From NCBI RefSeq assembly GCF_013364235.1, contig NZ_CP054919.1, positions 7,489,603 to 7,553,602 of the forward strand: a stretch of 64,000 nt of DNA. The letters are read 5' to 3'. The position numbers and the translations under genes are program-made. Positions 8,078-19,366 of the stretch are shown here, piece by piece. Every line of letters begins with the position of its first letter. Position 1 is the stretch's first letter. This DNA comes from Kitasatospora sp. NA04385. GTDB taxonomy: Bacteria; Actinomycetota; Actinomycetes; Streptomycetales; Streptomycetaceae. The notes under the pieces are model-generated. The model worked only from the letters and a program-made list of their open reading frames with translations. It ran no database searches and had not been told where the DNA came from.

Positions 8078-8740
8078 ATGGCGGAGCAGATCGTCGCGAC
8101 CCCGGAAATCCGCGAGTACGTGCGGGCCGTCTCCCTGCGGGAGGACCCGCTGCTGGCCGAACTGCGGGAGCAGACCGCCGGGTTGCCCGGCGGCTCGGCG
8201 ATGCAGGTGATGGCCGAGGAGGGCCAGCTGCTGGGGCTCCTGGTCGGCCTGACCGGCGCCCGGTCGGTCCTGGAGATCGGCACCTTCACCGGCTACAGCA
8301 CGCTGTGCATGGCCCGTGCGCTGCCGCCGCAGGGCACGCTCGTCACCCTCGACCTCCACGGGCGGTGGCCGGCCATCGGCGCCGACTACTGGCGGCGGGC
8401 CGGCGTCGCCGACCGGATCGACGTCCGGCTCGGCGACGCGGCGCAGACCCTGGGCGCCCTCCTCGACGAACGGGGCAAGGAGAGCTTCGACCTCGTCTTC
8501 ATCGACGCCGACAAGGCCAACTACGGCACCTACTACGAGGCCGCGCTCGGCCTCACCCGCCCGCAGGGGCTGATCGTGATCGACAACACGCTGTTCTTCG
8601 GCCGGGTCGTCGACCCCGACAGCCACGACCCGGACACCGTCGCGGTCCGGGCCCTCAACACGGCGCTGCACGAGGATCCCCGGGTGGACGTCTCCATGCT
8701 CACCATGGCCGACGGCATCACGCTGGCCCGCAAGCGCTGA
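8078..8740 (+). CDS. fkbG: O-methyltransferase, FkbG-like (methoxymalonyl-ACP formation)
   Basis: A 220-residue caffeoyl-CoA O-methyltransferase-type enzyme. VLEIGTFTGYSTLCMA is motif I, FDLVFIDADKANY contains the metal-binding Asp region, and LIVIDNTLFFGRVV follows as in the whole family. FkbG of the FK520 cluster and its relatives belong to this group and convert hydroxymalonyl-ACP to methoxymalonyl-ACP with SAM. The other four genes of that route (fkbH, I, J, K) lie across a shared terminator on the opposite strand, so the assignment is supported by context. The symbol is by homology, not by a tested orthologue. Confidence 0.8.
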   Translation: MAEQIVATPEIREYVRAVSLREDPLLAELREQTAGLPGGSAMQVMAEEGQLLGLLVGLTGARSVLEIGTFTGYSTLCMARALPPQGTLVTLDLHGRWPAIGADYWRRAGVADRIDVRLGDAAQTLGALLDERGKESFDLVFIDADKANYGTYYEAALGLTRPQGLIVIDNTLFFGRVVDPDSHDPDTVAVRALNTALHEDPRVDVSMLTMADGITLARKR

Positions 8741-8782
8741 CACCGCGGCCCCGGAGACGGGCCCGGTGACCCGAGGAACCAG

Positions 8783-8813
8783 GGAGTCCCCCGACCGCCG
8801 GTCGGGGGACTCC
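8783..8813. terminator. Bidirectional terminator between convergent cluster operons
   Basis: A perfect 14-bp stem, GGAGTCCCCCGACC (8783-8796) against 8800-8813, with a 3-nt GCC spacer. It lies 43 nt after the fkbG-like stop on the plus strand and about 195 nt after the fkbH stop on the minus strand. It can serve both convergent operons. Confidence 0.8.
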
Positions 8814-8867
8814 GCCGCGTTCCGGGACGCCTGCACGTGTGCCGGAACGCCGACACGCAGCCCCGCA

Positions 8868-8920
8868 CGCGCCTGCGCCTGCTCCCGTACGCGCCTGCTC
8901 CCGTACGCGCCTGCGCCCGC
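8868..8920. repeat. Short imperfect tandem repeat between convergent operons
   Basis: About two and a half copies of ACGCGCCTGCTCCCGT. No coding potential or hairpin of note is seen in 8814-9008 apart from this repeat. Confidence 0.5.
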
Positions 8921-9008
8921 CCGCTCCCGCCGGTGGGCGGGGACGGACGGGCGCGGGCGCCGCTGCCCGGTGCGCGCCCGCAAGGCGCGCCGGAGGGGGA
9001 GCGACGGG

Positions 9009-10106
9009 TCAGGGCGCGGCGGCCAGCGCGACCGCGGTCAGGCGCAGCGTCTCGGGCGCCGGCCTGGGGGCCGGCGTGATGTGCAGCCGCTGCGTCCGGC
9101 CGCCCTCGGGCTGGGACAGCTGGGCCAGGCAGGCGCAGAGCTCGTCGGTGAACCCGGCGAAGCGGTAGGCGACCTCCATGACCCGGTTGCGCGGGGTGGG
9201 GCGGAAGTCCGCGATCAGGTGCGCGCCGGCCGCGGCCGCCTCGCTGACCAGCCAGTTCAGCACGGTGGCGCCGGCGCCGAAGGAGACGACGCGGCAGGAG
9301 GTGGCCAGCAGCTTGAGGTGCCAGACCGCCGGGCCGCGTTCGACCAGGGCGACGCCGACGGCGCCGTGCGAGCCGAAGCGGTCGCTCATCGTGACGGCGA
9401 GGACCTCGTGCCGGGCGTCGTCCAGGAGCGCGCGCAGGTCGGCGTCGGAGTAGTGCACGCCGGTGGCGTTCATCTGGCTGGTGCGCAGGGTGAGTTCCTC
9501 CATGCGCGAGAGGTCCTCGTGGGTGGCCCGGCGGATCTCCATCGCGAGCTCCAGGGAGCGCAGGAACTCCTGCGAGGGGCCCTCGAAGGACTCCTGCTCG
9601 GCCTGGCGGCGCGCGTTGGCCTGGTACATCTGGCGGCGGCGGCGCGAGTCGACGGTGACCGTGGCCGGGGTGAACTCGGGCAGGTCCAGCAGCCCGGACG
9701 CGGCCTCGGCCGGGTAGCAGCGCACCTGCGGGAGGTGGAAGGCCACTTCGGCCCGCTCGGCGGGCTGGTCGTCGACGAAGGCGATCGTGTGCGGGGCGAA
9801 CTTCAGCTCGTCGGCGATCTCCCGGACGGACGTCGACTTGGGGCCCCAGCCGATCCTGGCCTGGACGAAGTACTCGGCGAGGCCGAGGTCCTCCAGGCGC
9901 TGCCAGGCGGGCCGGTGGTCGTTCTTGCTGGCGACCGCCTGGAGGATGCCGCGGGCGTCGAGGCCGAGGACGGTCTCCCGGATCCGCTCGTCCACGGCGA
10001 CGTCGTCGCCCTCCAGCAGGGTCCCCTTCCACAGGGTGTTGTCGAGGTCCCAGACGACGCACTTGACGGTGGGGGGCGGTTGGTCGGACGGCTGCGGTCC
10101 GCTCAC
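9009..10106 (-). CDS. fkbH: FkbH-like glyceryl-ACP synthase (HAD-type phosphatase/glyceryltransferase)
   Basis: A 365-residue FkbH-family protein. The HAD nucleophile motif VVWDLDNTLWKG is at about residues 17-28 (Asp 20 and 22), and FVDDQPAERAEVAF is the later acidic motif. The C-terminal half is GNAT-like and contains SCRVVSFGAG. The family takes a three-carbon unit from 1,3-bisphosphoglycerate, removes phosphate and loads a glyceryl group on a discrete ACP. The GTG start overlaps the fkbI stop (GTGA). It is the last gene of the minus-strand operon. Together with fkbI, J, K and G it forms a full methoxymalonyl-ACP set. Confidence 0.9.
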   Translation of the reverse strand: MSGPQPSDQPPPTVKCVVWDLDNTLWKGTLLEGDDVAVDERIRETVLGLDARGILQAVASKNDHRPAWQRLEDLGLAEYFVQARIGWGPKSTSVREIADELKFAPHTIAFVDDQPAERAEVAFHLPQVRCYPAEAASGLLDLPEFTPATVTVDSRRRRQMYQANARRQAEQESFEGPSQEFLRSLELAMEIRRATHEDLSRMEELTLRTSQMNATGVHYSDADLRALLDDARHEVLAVTMSDRFGSHGAVGVALVERGPAVWHLKLLATSCRVVSFGAGATVLNWLVSEAAAAGAHLIADFRPTPRNRVMEVAYRFAGFTDELCACLAQLSQPEGGRTQRLHITPAPRPAPETLRLTAVALAAAP

Positions 10107-11239
10107 TGCGCCGACTCCTTTCGCGCGGTGGTTCTCCCGGTGGCCAGGGCGTGCCTGGCGAGTTCGAGCTGGCAGATCTCGCTGCTGCCCTCGATGATCT
10201 CCATCAGCTTCGCGTCGCGGTAGGCGCGGGCGACGACGTGGCCGTCGACGGCGGCGGCGGAGGCCATCGCCTGTAGGGCCGAGGCGCTGCCCAGGACGGC
10301 CTGGGTCGCGCTGACGTGCTTGGCCAGGACGGTGGAGATGACCTGGTTCGGCGAGCCGGCCTCCCAGTGCCCGGCGGCCTCCCGGCACACGCCGGTGGCG
10401 ATCCGCTCGGAGGCGTAGAGCTCGGCGATCCGGCGGGCGACGAGCTGGTGCTCGCCGATCGGCCGGCCGAACTGGCGGCGGGTGGCGGCGTGTTCGGTGA
10501 CGGCGGCCAGGCAGCCGCGCAGGATGCCGACGCAGCCCCAGGCCACGGACATCCGGCCGTAGGCGAGGGCGGTGGTGATCAGGAAGGGCAGGGCGAGCGC
10601 GGCGCCGCCCAGCACGTTGGCGGCGGGCAGGCGCACGCCCTCCAGGTGGACCTGGGCGTGGCCCGCCGCCCGGCAGCCCATCGGGTGGACGACCTTCTCG
10701 ATCCGCACGCCCGGGGCGTCGGCGGGGACGACCACGGCGACGGCGCCGTCCCCGCTCCTGGCGATGACCACGATCAGGTCGGCGTAGGCGGCGGCGGTGA
10801 TCCAGGTCTTCTCGCCGTCCAGGACCACGTCGTCGCCGTCGTACCGGGCCCGGGTGCTCATGGCACCCAGGTCGCTGCCGGCGTCGGGTTCGCTGAACGC
10901 GACGGCCGCGAGGCGGCCGCCGGTCAGCCGGGGCAGGAAGGCGGCGCGCTGCTCGGCGCTGCCCAGCCGCTGGATGGTCCAGGCGGCCATGCCCTGGGAG
11001 GTCATCACGCTGCGCAGCGAACTGCACAGGCTCCCGGCGTGGGCGGTGAGTTCGCCGCTGTCGAGGCTGGTGAGGCCGAGGCCGCCGTACTGCTTGTGGA
11101 CCTCGGCGCACAGCACGCCGGCGGCCCCCAGTTCGCCCAGGACGGTGCGGGGGATCTCGCCGGCGGTGTCCCAGGCACCGGCCTCCCGCCGCACCAGGTT
11201 CCAGATGTCCCGGTCCCCTGGGGTCGGCGCGTCAGACAT
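10103..11239 (-). CDS. fkbI: FkbI-like acyl-ACP dehydrogenase
   Basis: A 378-residue acyl-CoA dehydrogenase-fold flavoprotein. The FAD-contact strand AFSEPDAGSDLG, the middle-domain GEKTWITAAAYAD and the C-terminal RDAKLMEIIEGSSEI (position of the usual catalytic Glu) are all present. In methoxymalonyl-ACP pathways FkbI oxidises the aldehyde formed from glyceryl-ACP to give hydroxymalonyl-ACP; that role is taken from the pathway. Its ATG overlaps the ACP stop by 8 nt and its stop overlaps fkbH, so it is tightly coupled to both. Confidence 0.9.
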   Translation of the reverse strand: MSDAPTPGDRDIWNLVRREAGAWDTAGEIPRTVLGELGAAGVLCAEVHKQYGGLGLTSLDSGELTAHAGSLCSSLRSVMTSQGMAAWTIQRLGSAEQRAAFLPRLTGGRLAAVAFSEPDAGSDLGAMSTRARYDGDDVVLDGEKTWITAAAYADLIVVIARSGDGAVAVVVPADAPGVRIEKVVHPMGCRAAGHAQVHLEGVRLPAANVLGGAALALPFLITTALAYGRMSVAWGCVGILRGCLAAVTEHAATRRQFGRPIGEHQLVARRIAELYASERIATGVCREAAGHWEAGSPNQVISTVLAKHVSATQAVLGSASALQAMASAAAVDGHVVARAYRDAKLMEIIEGSSEICQLELARHALATGRTTARKESAQ

Positions 11240-11522
11240 CGGTGGCGGCCTGCGCCTGGAGCCGGCCGACCAGGGCGGCCATGCTCTTGACGGTGCGGAA
11301 GTTGGACAGCTGCAGGTCGGGCCCGGCCACGGTGACGGCGTAGGTCTGCTCGAGGAAGACCACCAGCTGCATGGCGAACATCGAGTTGGCCAGGCCGGTG
11401 GTGAACAGGTCCTGGTCGGCGTCGGGGGTGGTGCGGGTCTCCTCCGCGACGAAGCGGGTGATCCGGTCGATGACGGCGTCGGTGTCGAGGGGCGCCTTGG
11501 CGGTGTGCTGCTCGGGGGTCAT
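11232..11522 (-). CDS. fkbJ: Discrete acyl carrier protein, FkbJ-like
   Basis: A 96-residue carrier protein. The phosphopantetheine site is in GLANSMFAMQL, with Ser at about 47, replacing the common DSL with NSM, which is common in this ACP group. It is the carrier on which the glyceryl, hydroxymalonyl and methoxymalonyl intermediates are built. It overlaps fkbK by 4 nt (ATGA) and fkbI by 8 nt. Because the PKS protein of this operon has no ACP of its own, this is the only PKS-type carrier in the cluster and may also hold the condensed product. Confidence 0.88.
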   Translation of the reverse strand: MTPEQHTAKAPLDTDAVIDRITRFVAEETRTTPDADQDLFTTGLANSMFAMQLVVFLEQTYAVTVAGPDLQLSNFRTVKSMAALVGRLQAQAATDV

Positions 11523-12360
11523 GACTGTCCCTCACTGGTGTAGGAGTAGAAGCCGCGGCCGCTCTTTCGGCCGAGCTCGCCCCGCCGGACCTTCTCGAGG
11601 AGCAGCTCGCTGGGGCGAGCGCGCTCGTCGCCGGTCCGGGCGTGGAGTTCTTCCAGGGCGTCGACCAGGTTGTCGATGCCGATCAGGTCCGCGGTGCGCA
11701 GCGGGCCGGTGGGGTGGCCGAGGCAGCCCTGCATGAGGGTGTCGACGTCCTCGGCGGTGGCGGTGCCCTCGCTGACGATGCGGGCGGCGTCGTTGATCAT
11801 GGGGTGCAGCAGCCGGCTGGTGACGAAGCCGGGCGCGTCGCGCACGACGACCGGGCGGCGGCCGATCCGGGTGAGGGTGGACAGGACCCGCTCGACGGTC
11901 CGGTCGGTGGTCCGGGGCCCGCGGATGACCTCGACCATCGGGATGAGGTAGGCGGGGTTCATGAAGTGGGTGCCGATGAGGCTGCCGGGGTCCTTGACCC
12001 AGGCGGCCATCTCGTCGATGGGGATGCCGGAGGTGTTGGAGATGACGGGCGTCCCGGGGCCGACCAGCGCCGAGACGGCGGCCAGGACCTCCGCCTTGCG
12101 GTCGGGCGCCTCGGTGACGGCCTCGATCACCACGGCGGCGTCGGCGACGTCGTGCAGCCGCAGGGTGGTGTGCAGCCGGCCCGGGGCGGTGCCGGCGGGC
12201 AGCGCCCCGGTCAGCTGGGCGTGCCGCAGGCCGTGCCGGATCGCGGTGGTGGCGCGGTCCAGCACGCCCTGGTCGATGTCCACCAGGACGACGGGCAGTC
12301 CCTGCCCGAGGACGAGCGTCGAGATTCCGGTGCCCATGACGCCCGCACCTACGACGGCGA

Positions 12361-12376
<16 letters not shown>
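11519..12376 (-). CDS. fkbK: FkbK-like 3-hydroxyacyl-ACP dehydrogenase
   Basis: A 285-residue protein of the 3-hydroxyacyl-CoA dehydrogenase family. VVGAGVMGTGIS (residues about 8-19) is the NAD site, THFMNPAYLIPMVEVI is the conserved substrate/His region, and GRKSGRGFYSY closes the C-terminal domain. FkbK proteins oxidise glyceryl-ACP to the semialdehyde. The ATG at 12376 lies inside the end of the KS gene (16-nt overlap) with GGAGGA six nt upstream, so it is made with the KS protein. Confidence 0.9.
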
Positions 12377-14889
<2,513 letters not shown>

Positions 14890-14938
14890 CCGAGGCCCCC
14901 TCGTGCTCGTTGCCGGATCGGTGTGGTGGTGGGCACGC

Positions 14939-17900
14939 TCACGCTCCTGTCCTGCCGGCGCGGCGTGCGGCGGAGTGCTTGGCGCCGCGGCGGGCGGCGG
15001 CGCGGGCGGCGGCGCCCGCGGCCGGGCTGTCGTCGTCGGACCCGGGCGCGCGGTCGATGGCCTGGGCCAGCGCCCGGGCGGAGGGGTAGCGGAACATGTC
15101 GACCAGGGACAGGGCGCTGTCCCGCTGTTCGAGCAGGCGGGCCCGGGCGACGACGACGAGCAGCGAGTTGCCGCCCAGGGCGAAGAAGCTGTCGTCCAGC
15201 CCGACGCGTTCGACGCCCAGGACGTCCCGCCACACCTCGGTGACCAGGCGTTCGGTGTCGTTGGTGGGCGGGGCGTAGGCGCTGGTGCCCTCGGGGCGGC
15301 TCTCGGCCAGGTCGGGCAGGGCGTTGCGGTCGACCTTCTTGTTCGGGGTCAGCGGGACGGCGTCGATGGCGTGCACGGCGCCGGGCAGCATGTAGCCGGG
15401 CAGCCGGGTGGCCAGGTGCGCGCGGAGCTCGGTGGCGGTGGCGGTGCGCCCGGGGGCGGGGACGTAGTAGGCGATCAGGCGTCCTTCGGCACCGGTGCCG
15501 CGGATGACGGCGACGGCGGAGCGCACGGCGGGGTGCTGGGCCAGGGCGGCCTCGATCTCGCCGAGTTCGATCCGGTGGCCGTGGAACTTGACCTGGTCGT
15601 CGAGGCGGCCGAGGAACTCCAGGGTGCCCCGGGACGTCCAGCGGGCCAGGTCGCCGGTGCGGTAGAGCCGGGCGCCGGGGGTGCCGGAGAACGGGTCGGG
15701 CTGGAAGCGCTCGGCGGTGGTGCCGTTGCGGCCGAGGTAGCCGCGGACGATGCCGTCGCCGGCCAGCAGGAGCTCCCCGGGGACGCCGACCGGGCACAGG
15801 CGCAGGTCCTGGTCGGCGACGTAGGCGCGGACGCCGGCCAGCGGGCGCCCGATGGTGGCGGGGCCGTCGGCGCCGGCCGGGGAGGTGGTGGCCCACACCG
15901 CGGCCTCGGTGGGCCCGTACATGTTGTGGACGGTGCCCGCGACGGTGCCGGCGAGGGCGTGCGCCAGGTTGGTGGGCAGCGCCTCGCCGCCGACCAGCAG
16001 CCGGGCGAGCCGGGGCAGTTCGGCGCGGGTGTCCTGGTCGGCCAGCAGGGCGCGGGCCAGCGAGGGCGTGCACTGCAGGTGGGTGACCTCGTGGGCGCGC
16101 AGCTGCTCGGCGAGGGGCTCCTCGCTCTCGGCCAGGGCGGCGGCCCTGCGCTCCTCGCTGATGTCGCGGACGGTGACCAGGTGGGCCAGCGCGTCGAGGG
16201 CGGCCTTGTCCTCGACGCCGAAGTCGACCAGGCAGGCGACCTCGTCGGCCCCGGCGGCCTTCATGCGGTCGATCATGTCGGCGCAGACCTGGGGGGTGCC
16301 CAGCAGGCTGGCGGTGGCGAAGAACCGCTCGAAGGCCCGGTCGACGAGTGCGCGCAGTTCCCCGGGCGGCAGGGCCTTGAAGTCCTCGGCGCTCCCGGTG
16401 GTGGCGCCCAGGGAGGCGATCAGGTCGAAGGAGGTCTCCAGGTAGCGGCTCATCGGCTCGCGCACCAGTTCGCGGACCTCTTCGAGGTCGGTGCCGACGA
16501 AGGTGTGCACCATGACCGCGACGTGGCCGTCGCCGGGCCCGTGGCCGTGTTCGCGCCAGGTCCTGCGGTAGAGCGCGATCTTCTCGGCGAGCTCGTCGAG
16601 GCTGTGCCCCAGCAGGTGGGTGAGGACGCCGGTGCCGGCCTCGCCCGCCATCCGGAAGGTCTCGGGGTGCTTGGCGCTGGTCAGCCACACCGGCAGCCGG
16701 TCCTGGACCGGCTTGGGGTAGATGCCGACCTCGACCTGGGCGCCGACGCCGTTGCGGCGGGTGGTCTTCTGCCCGCTCCACAGGCTGCGGACCTCGGCCA
16801 GGCCGTCCATCATCAGCTGCTTGCGGGCGGCGTAGTGGTCGGGGGCCAGGACGAAGTCGTTGGCGTGCCAACCGGAGGCCAGCGAGATGCCGACCCGGCC
16901 GGCCGAGAGGTTGTCGACGGCCGACCACTCCTCGGCCACCCGCAGCGGGTCGTGCAGCGGCATGACGACGCTGCCCGCGCGGACGTGCACCCGCTCGGTG
17001 ACGGCGGCGACCGCGGCGGCCATCACGGAGGGGTTGGGGTAGAGGCCGCCGAACTGGTGGAAGTGGCGTTCGGGCGTCCACACGGCGGCGAAGTTGTTGC
17101 GGTCGGCGAACTTCGCGCCCTCCAGGAGCAGCCGGTAGCGGTCCTCGGGGCTGGCCTCGCTGTCGCTGCCGAAGTAGAGCAGGCTGAAGTCGATCGGACG
17201 GGAGCGGGCCTGGAGGTCCGGGCCGCCGCCGGCGGGTGCGGCGCGCAGCGGGGGTTCGCGGCGCAGCACGATGCGGTGGCCGTGGGTGAGCGCCCACAGC
17301 AGCTCGACCACGGAGATGTCGAAGGAGACGCTGGTGAGGGCGAGCCAGGTGCTGGGTTCGTCCTCGCCGAAGGTCTCGCTCATGCCGGCGAACAGGTTGG
17401 CCACGTTGCGGTGGGTGACCATGACGCCCTTGGGCTTGCCGGTGGAGCCGGAGGTGTAGATCACGTAGGCCAGGTTGTCCGGCGTCACCTCCGGACCGGC
17501 GGCGGCGCCGCTGTGCCCGTCGCCGGTGTACCCGACGCCGATGTGCCCGTCCCCGCCGTGCTCGTCGTCCTGCTCGCCGGGGACCACGACCCGGGCGGCG
17601 CCCAGCCGTCCGGCGGAGGCGGCGTTGGCCGGGTCGGCGACCACCAGGCGCACGCCCGCGTCGGCGACCATGAACGCCAGGCGGCCGGAGGGGTAGTCCG
17701 GGTCCAGCGGGAGGTAGGCCGCGCCCGCCTTGAGGATGCCCAGCAGGGCCACCATCAGCAGCGAGGTGCGGTGCAGGTGGACGCCCACCGGTTCGTCCGC
17801 CGCCACGCCCAGGCGGCGCAGCCGGGCGGCGAACTGCTCGGCGCGGGCGTCGAGTTCGCGGTAGGTCAAGGTGGCGTCGGAGGCGATCAGCGCGGTGGCG

Positions 17901-19366
17901 TCGGGGGTGGCGGCCACCCGCTGGGCCAGCAGCCGGTGCACCAGGGCCTCGGAGCCGTGCGCCGGGGGGCCGGCCTGCCAGGCGGCGAGGGTGCTCAGCT
18001 CCTCGGGCGGCAGGACGGCCAGTTCGTCCACCGGCAGGTCCGGGTCCTGCGCGGCGGCCGCCACCACCCGGGCGTAGCGGTCGGCCAGCCGCCGGGCGGT
18101 GGCCGCCTCGAACAGGTCGGTGCTGTACTCCAGGCGGCCGGTGACCCCGTCGGGGGTGCGGGTGAGGCTCAGGGTGAGGTCGAAGCGGGCGGCGCCGGTG
18201 TCGCCCAGGACCGGGGTCACCCGGCAGCCCCGCAGTTGCAGGCCGCCGTCCCGGTCCTCGTGGCGGTAGCTGAACAGCACCTGGAAGAGCGGGTTCTGGG
18301 CGAGGTCCCGGTCGGGGTGGAGCTCCTCGACCAGTTTCTCGAAGGGCAGGTCCTGGTGGGCCAGGGCGCCCTTGACCTCCTCCCACAGGCGCTGGACGAG
18401 CGTGCGGAAGGTGGGACGGGCGGCCAGGTCGCAGCGCAGCACCAGGGTGTTGGTGAAGAAGCCGATCAGCGGCGCCAGTTCGGGGCGCTCGCGCCCCGAG
18501 ACGGGCGTGCCGACGACGACCTCGTCCTGGCCCACGTGGGCGCGCAGCAGGACCGCGAACGCGGCCAGCAGGACGCTGTAGAGGGTGGCGCCCTCGCCGC
18601 GCCCCAGCTCCTCCAGGCGCCGGACGGCCTCCGGGGGCAGGGTGAAGGTGAGCGCGGCACCGCGGTAGCTCTGCACCGGCGGGCGGGGACGGTCGGTGGG
18701 CAGGTTCTGCGCGGGCATGCCCGCCAGGTGCTGCTTCCAGTACCCCAGCAGGCGGCCGAGCTCCGGGCCCGCCAGGGTCTCCTGCTGCCAGTGCGCGAAG
18801 TCGGCGTACTGCATGGGCAGTTCGCCGGACTGCGGGCTCCCCCCTTCGAGGGCGGCGCGGTAGTGGGCCTCGATCTCCTTGCCGAGGGTGCCGACCGCGG
18901 GGGCGTCGCAGGCCAGGTGGTGCACGGTCAGCAGCAGGCGGTGGTGCTCGGGGCCCAGGCGCAGCAGGCGGGCGCGGACGACGCGTCCGGCGACCAGGTC
19001 GAAGGGGACGGCGGCCTCCTCGTCGGCCAGGGTCGCGGCCAGCGCCGCGACCTGCTCCGGGCTGCGGCCGGGGCCGGTGAGGTCGGTGACCGGGACGGCC
19101 ACCGGGGCGGGCGCCAGGACCACCTGGTGGGGCGTCCCGGCGACCGAGCGGAAGGCGGTGCGCAGGATCTCGTGGCGGCGCGCGGTCTCGGTCAGCGCCT
19201 GCTGGAGGGCGTCGGCGTCCAGCGGGCCGGTGATGTCGTAGCCCAGCGGGACGTTGTAGACCGAGCTGCCGGGCTGGAGCTGGTCGAGGAACCACAGGCG
19301 CTGCTGGGCGTAGGACAGCGGAGCGCGGTCGTCCTCGTCGGCGCCGGTTCCCAGGGGGGTGCTCAC
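14939..19366 (-). CDS. NRPS module C-A(luciferase-like monooxygenase)-PCP, glycine-type code
   Basis: A 1475-residue protein. C domain about 14-440 with HHLACDA (His149-150, Asp154; the usual Gly is Ala). A domain about 475-1380, with YTSGSTGKPKG at 637-647 and SFDISVVE at 681-688. A luciferase-like monooxygenase of about 350 residues (about 722-1072; RHFHQFGGLYPNPSV, AEEWSAVDNLSAGRVG) is inserted between motifs A4 and A5, after which the A domain resumes (THLQCTPS, NMYGPTE). Specificity residues read D-I-V-Q-L-G-M-V, with W next, close to published glycine codes. PCP Ser is at about 1401. No TE. The same architecture is known from MtaG/MelG, where the inserted oxygenase hydroxylates glycine to release an amide. 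GTG start overlaps the upstream NRPS stop (GTGA). Confidence 0.9.
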   Translation of the reverse strand: MSTPLGTGADEDDRAPLSYAQQRLWFLDQLQPGSSVYNVPLGYDITGPLDADALQQALTETARRHEILRTAFRSVAGTPHQVVLAPAPVAVPVTDLTGPGRSPEQVAALAATLADEEAAVPFDLVAGRVVRARLLRLGPEHHRLLLTVHHLACDAPAVGTLGKEIEAHYRAALEGGSPQSGELPMQYADFAHWQQETLAGPELGRLLGYWKQHLAGMPAQNLPTDRPRPPVQSYRGAALTFTLPPEAVRRLEELGRGEGATLYSVLLAAFAVLLRAHVGQDEVVVGTPVSGRERPELAPLIGFFTNTLVLRCDLAARPTFRTLVQRLWEEVKGALAHQDLPFEKLVEELHPDRDLAQNPLFQVLFSYRHEDRDGGLQLRGCRVTPVLGDTGAARFDLTLSLTRTPDGVTGRLEYSTDLFEAATARRLADRYARVVAAAAQDPDLPVDELAVLPPEELSTLAAWQAGPPAHGSEALVHRLLAQRVAATPDATALIASDATLTYRELDARAEQFAARLRRLGVAADEPVGVHLHRTSLLMVALLGILKAGAAYLPLDPDYPSGRLAFMVADAGVRLVVADPANAASAGRLGAARVVVPGEQDDEHGGDGHIGVGYTGDGHSGAAAGPEVTPDNLAYVIYTSGSTGKPKGVMVTHRNVANLFAGMSETFGEDEPSTWLALTSVSFDISVVELLWALTHGHRIVLRREPPLRAAPAGGGPDLQARSRPIDFSLLYFGSDSEASPEDRYRLLLEGAKFADRNNFAAVWTPERHFHQFGGLYPNPSVMAAAVAAVTERVHVRAGSVVMPLHDPLRVAEEWSAVDNLSAGRVGISLASGWHANDFVLAPDHYAARKQLMMDGLAEVRSLWSGQKTTRRNGVGAQVEVGIYPKPVQDRLPVWLTSAKHPETFRMAGEAGTGVLTHLLGHSLDELAEKIALYRRTWREHGHGPGDGHVAVMVHTFVGTDLEEVRELVREPMSRYLETSFDLIASLGATTGSAEDFKALPPGELRALVDRAFERFFATASLLGTPQVCADMIDRMKAAGADEVACLVDFGVEDKAALDALAHLVTVRDISEERRAAALAESEEPLAEQLRAHEVTHLQCTPSLARALLADQDTRAELPRLARLLVGGEALPTNLAHALAGTVAGTVHNMYGPTEAAVWATTSPAGADGPATIGRPLAGVRAYVADQDLRLCPVGVPGELLLAGDGIVRGYLGRNGTTAERFQPDPFSGTPGARLYRTGDLARWTSRGTLEFLGRLDDQVKFHGHRIELGEIEAALAQHPAVRSAVAVIRGTGAEGRLIAYYVPAPGRTATATELRAHLATRLPGYMLPGAVHAIDAVPLTPNKKVDRNALPDLAESRPEGTSAYAPPTNDTERLVTEVWRDVLGVERVGLDDSFFALGGNSLLVVVARARLLEQRDSALSLVDMFRYPSARALAQAIDRAPGSDDDSPAAGAAARAAARRGAKHSAARRAGRTGA

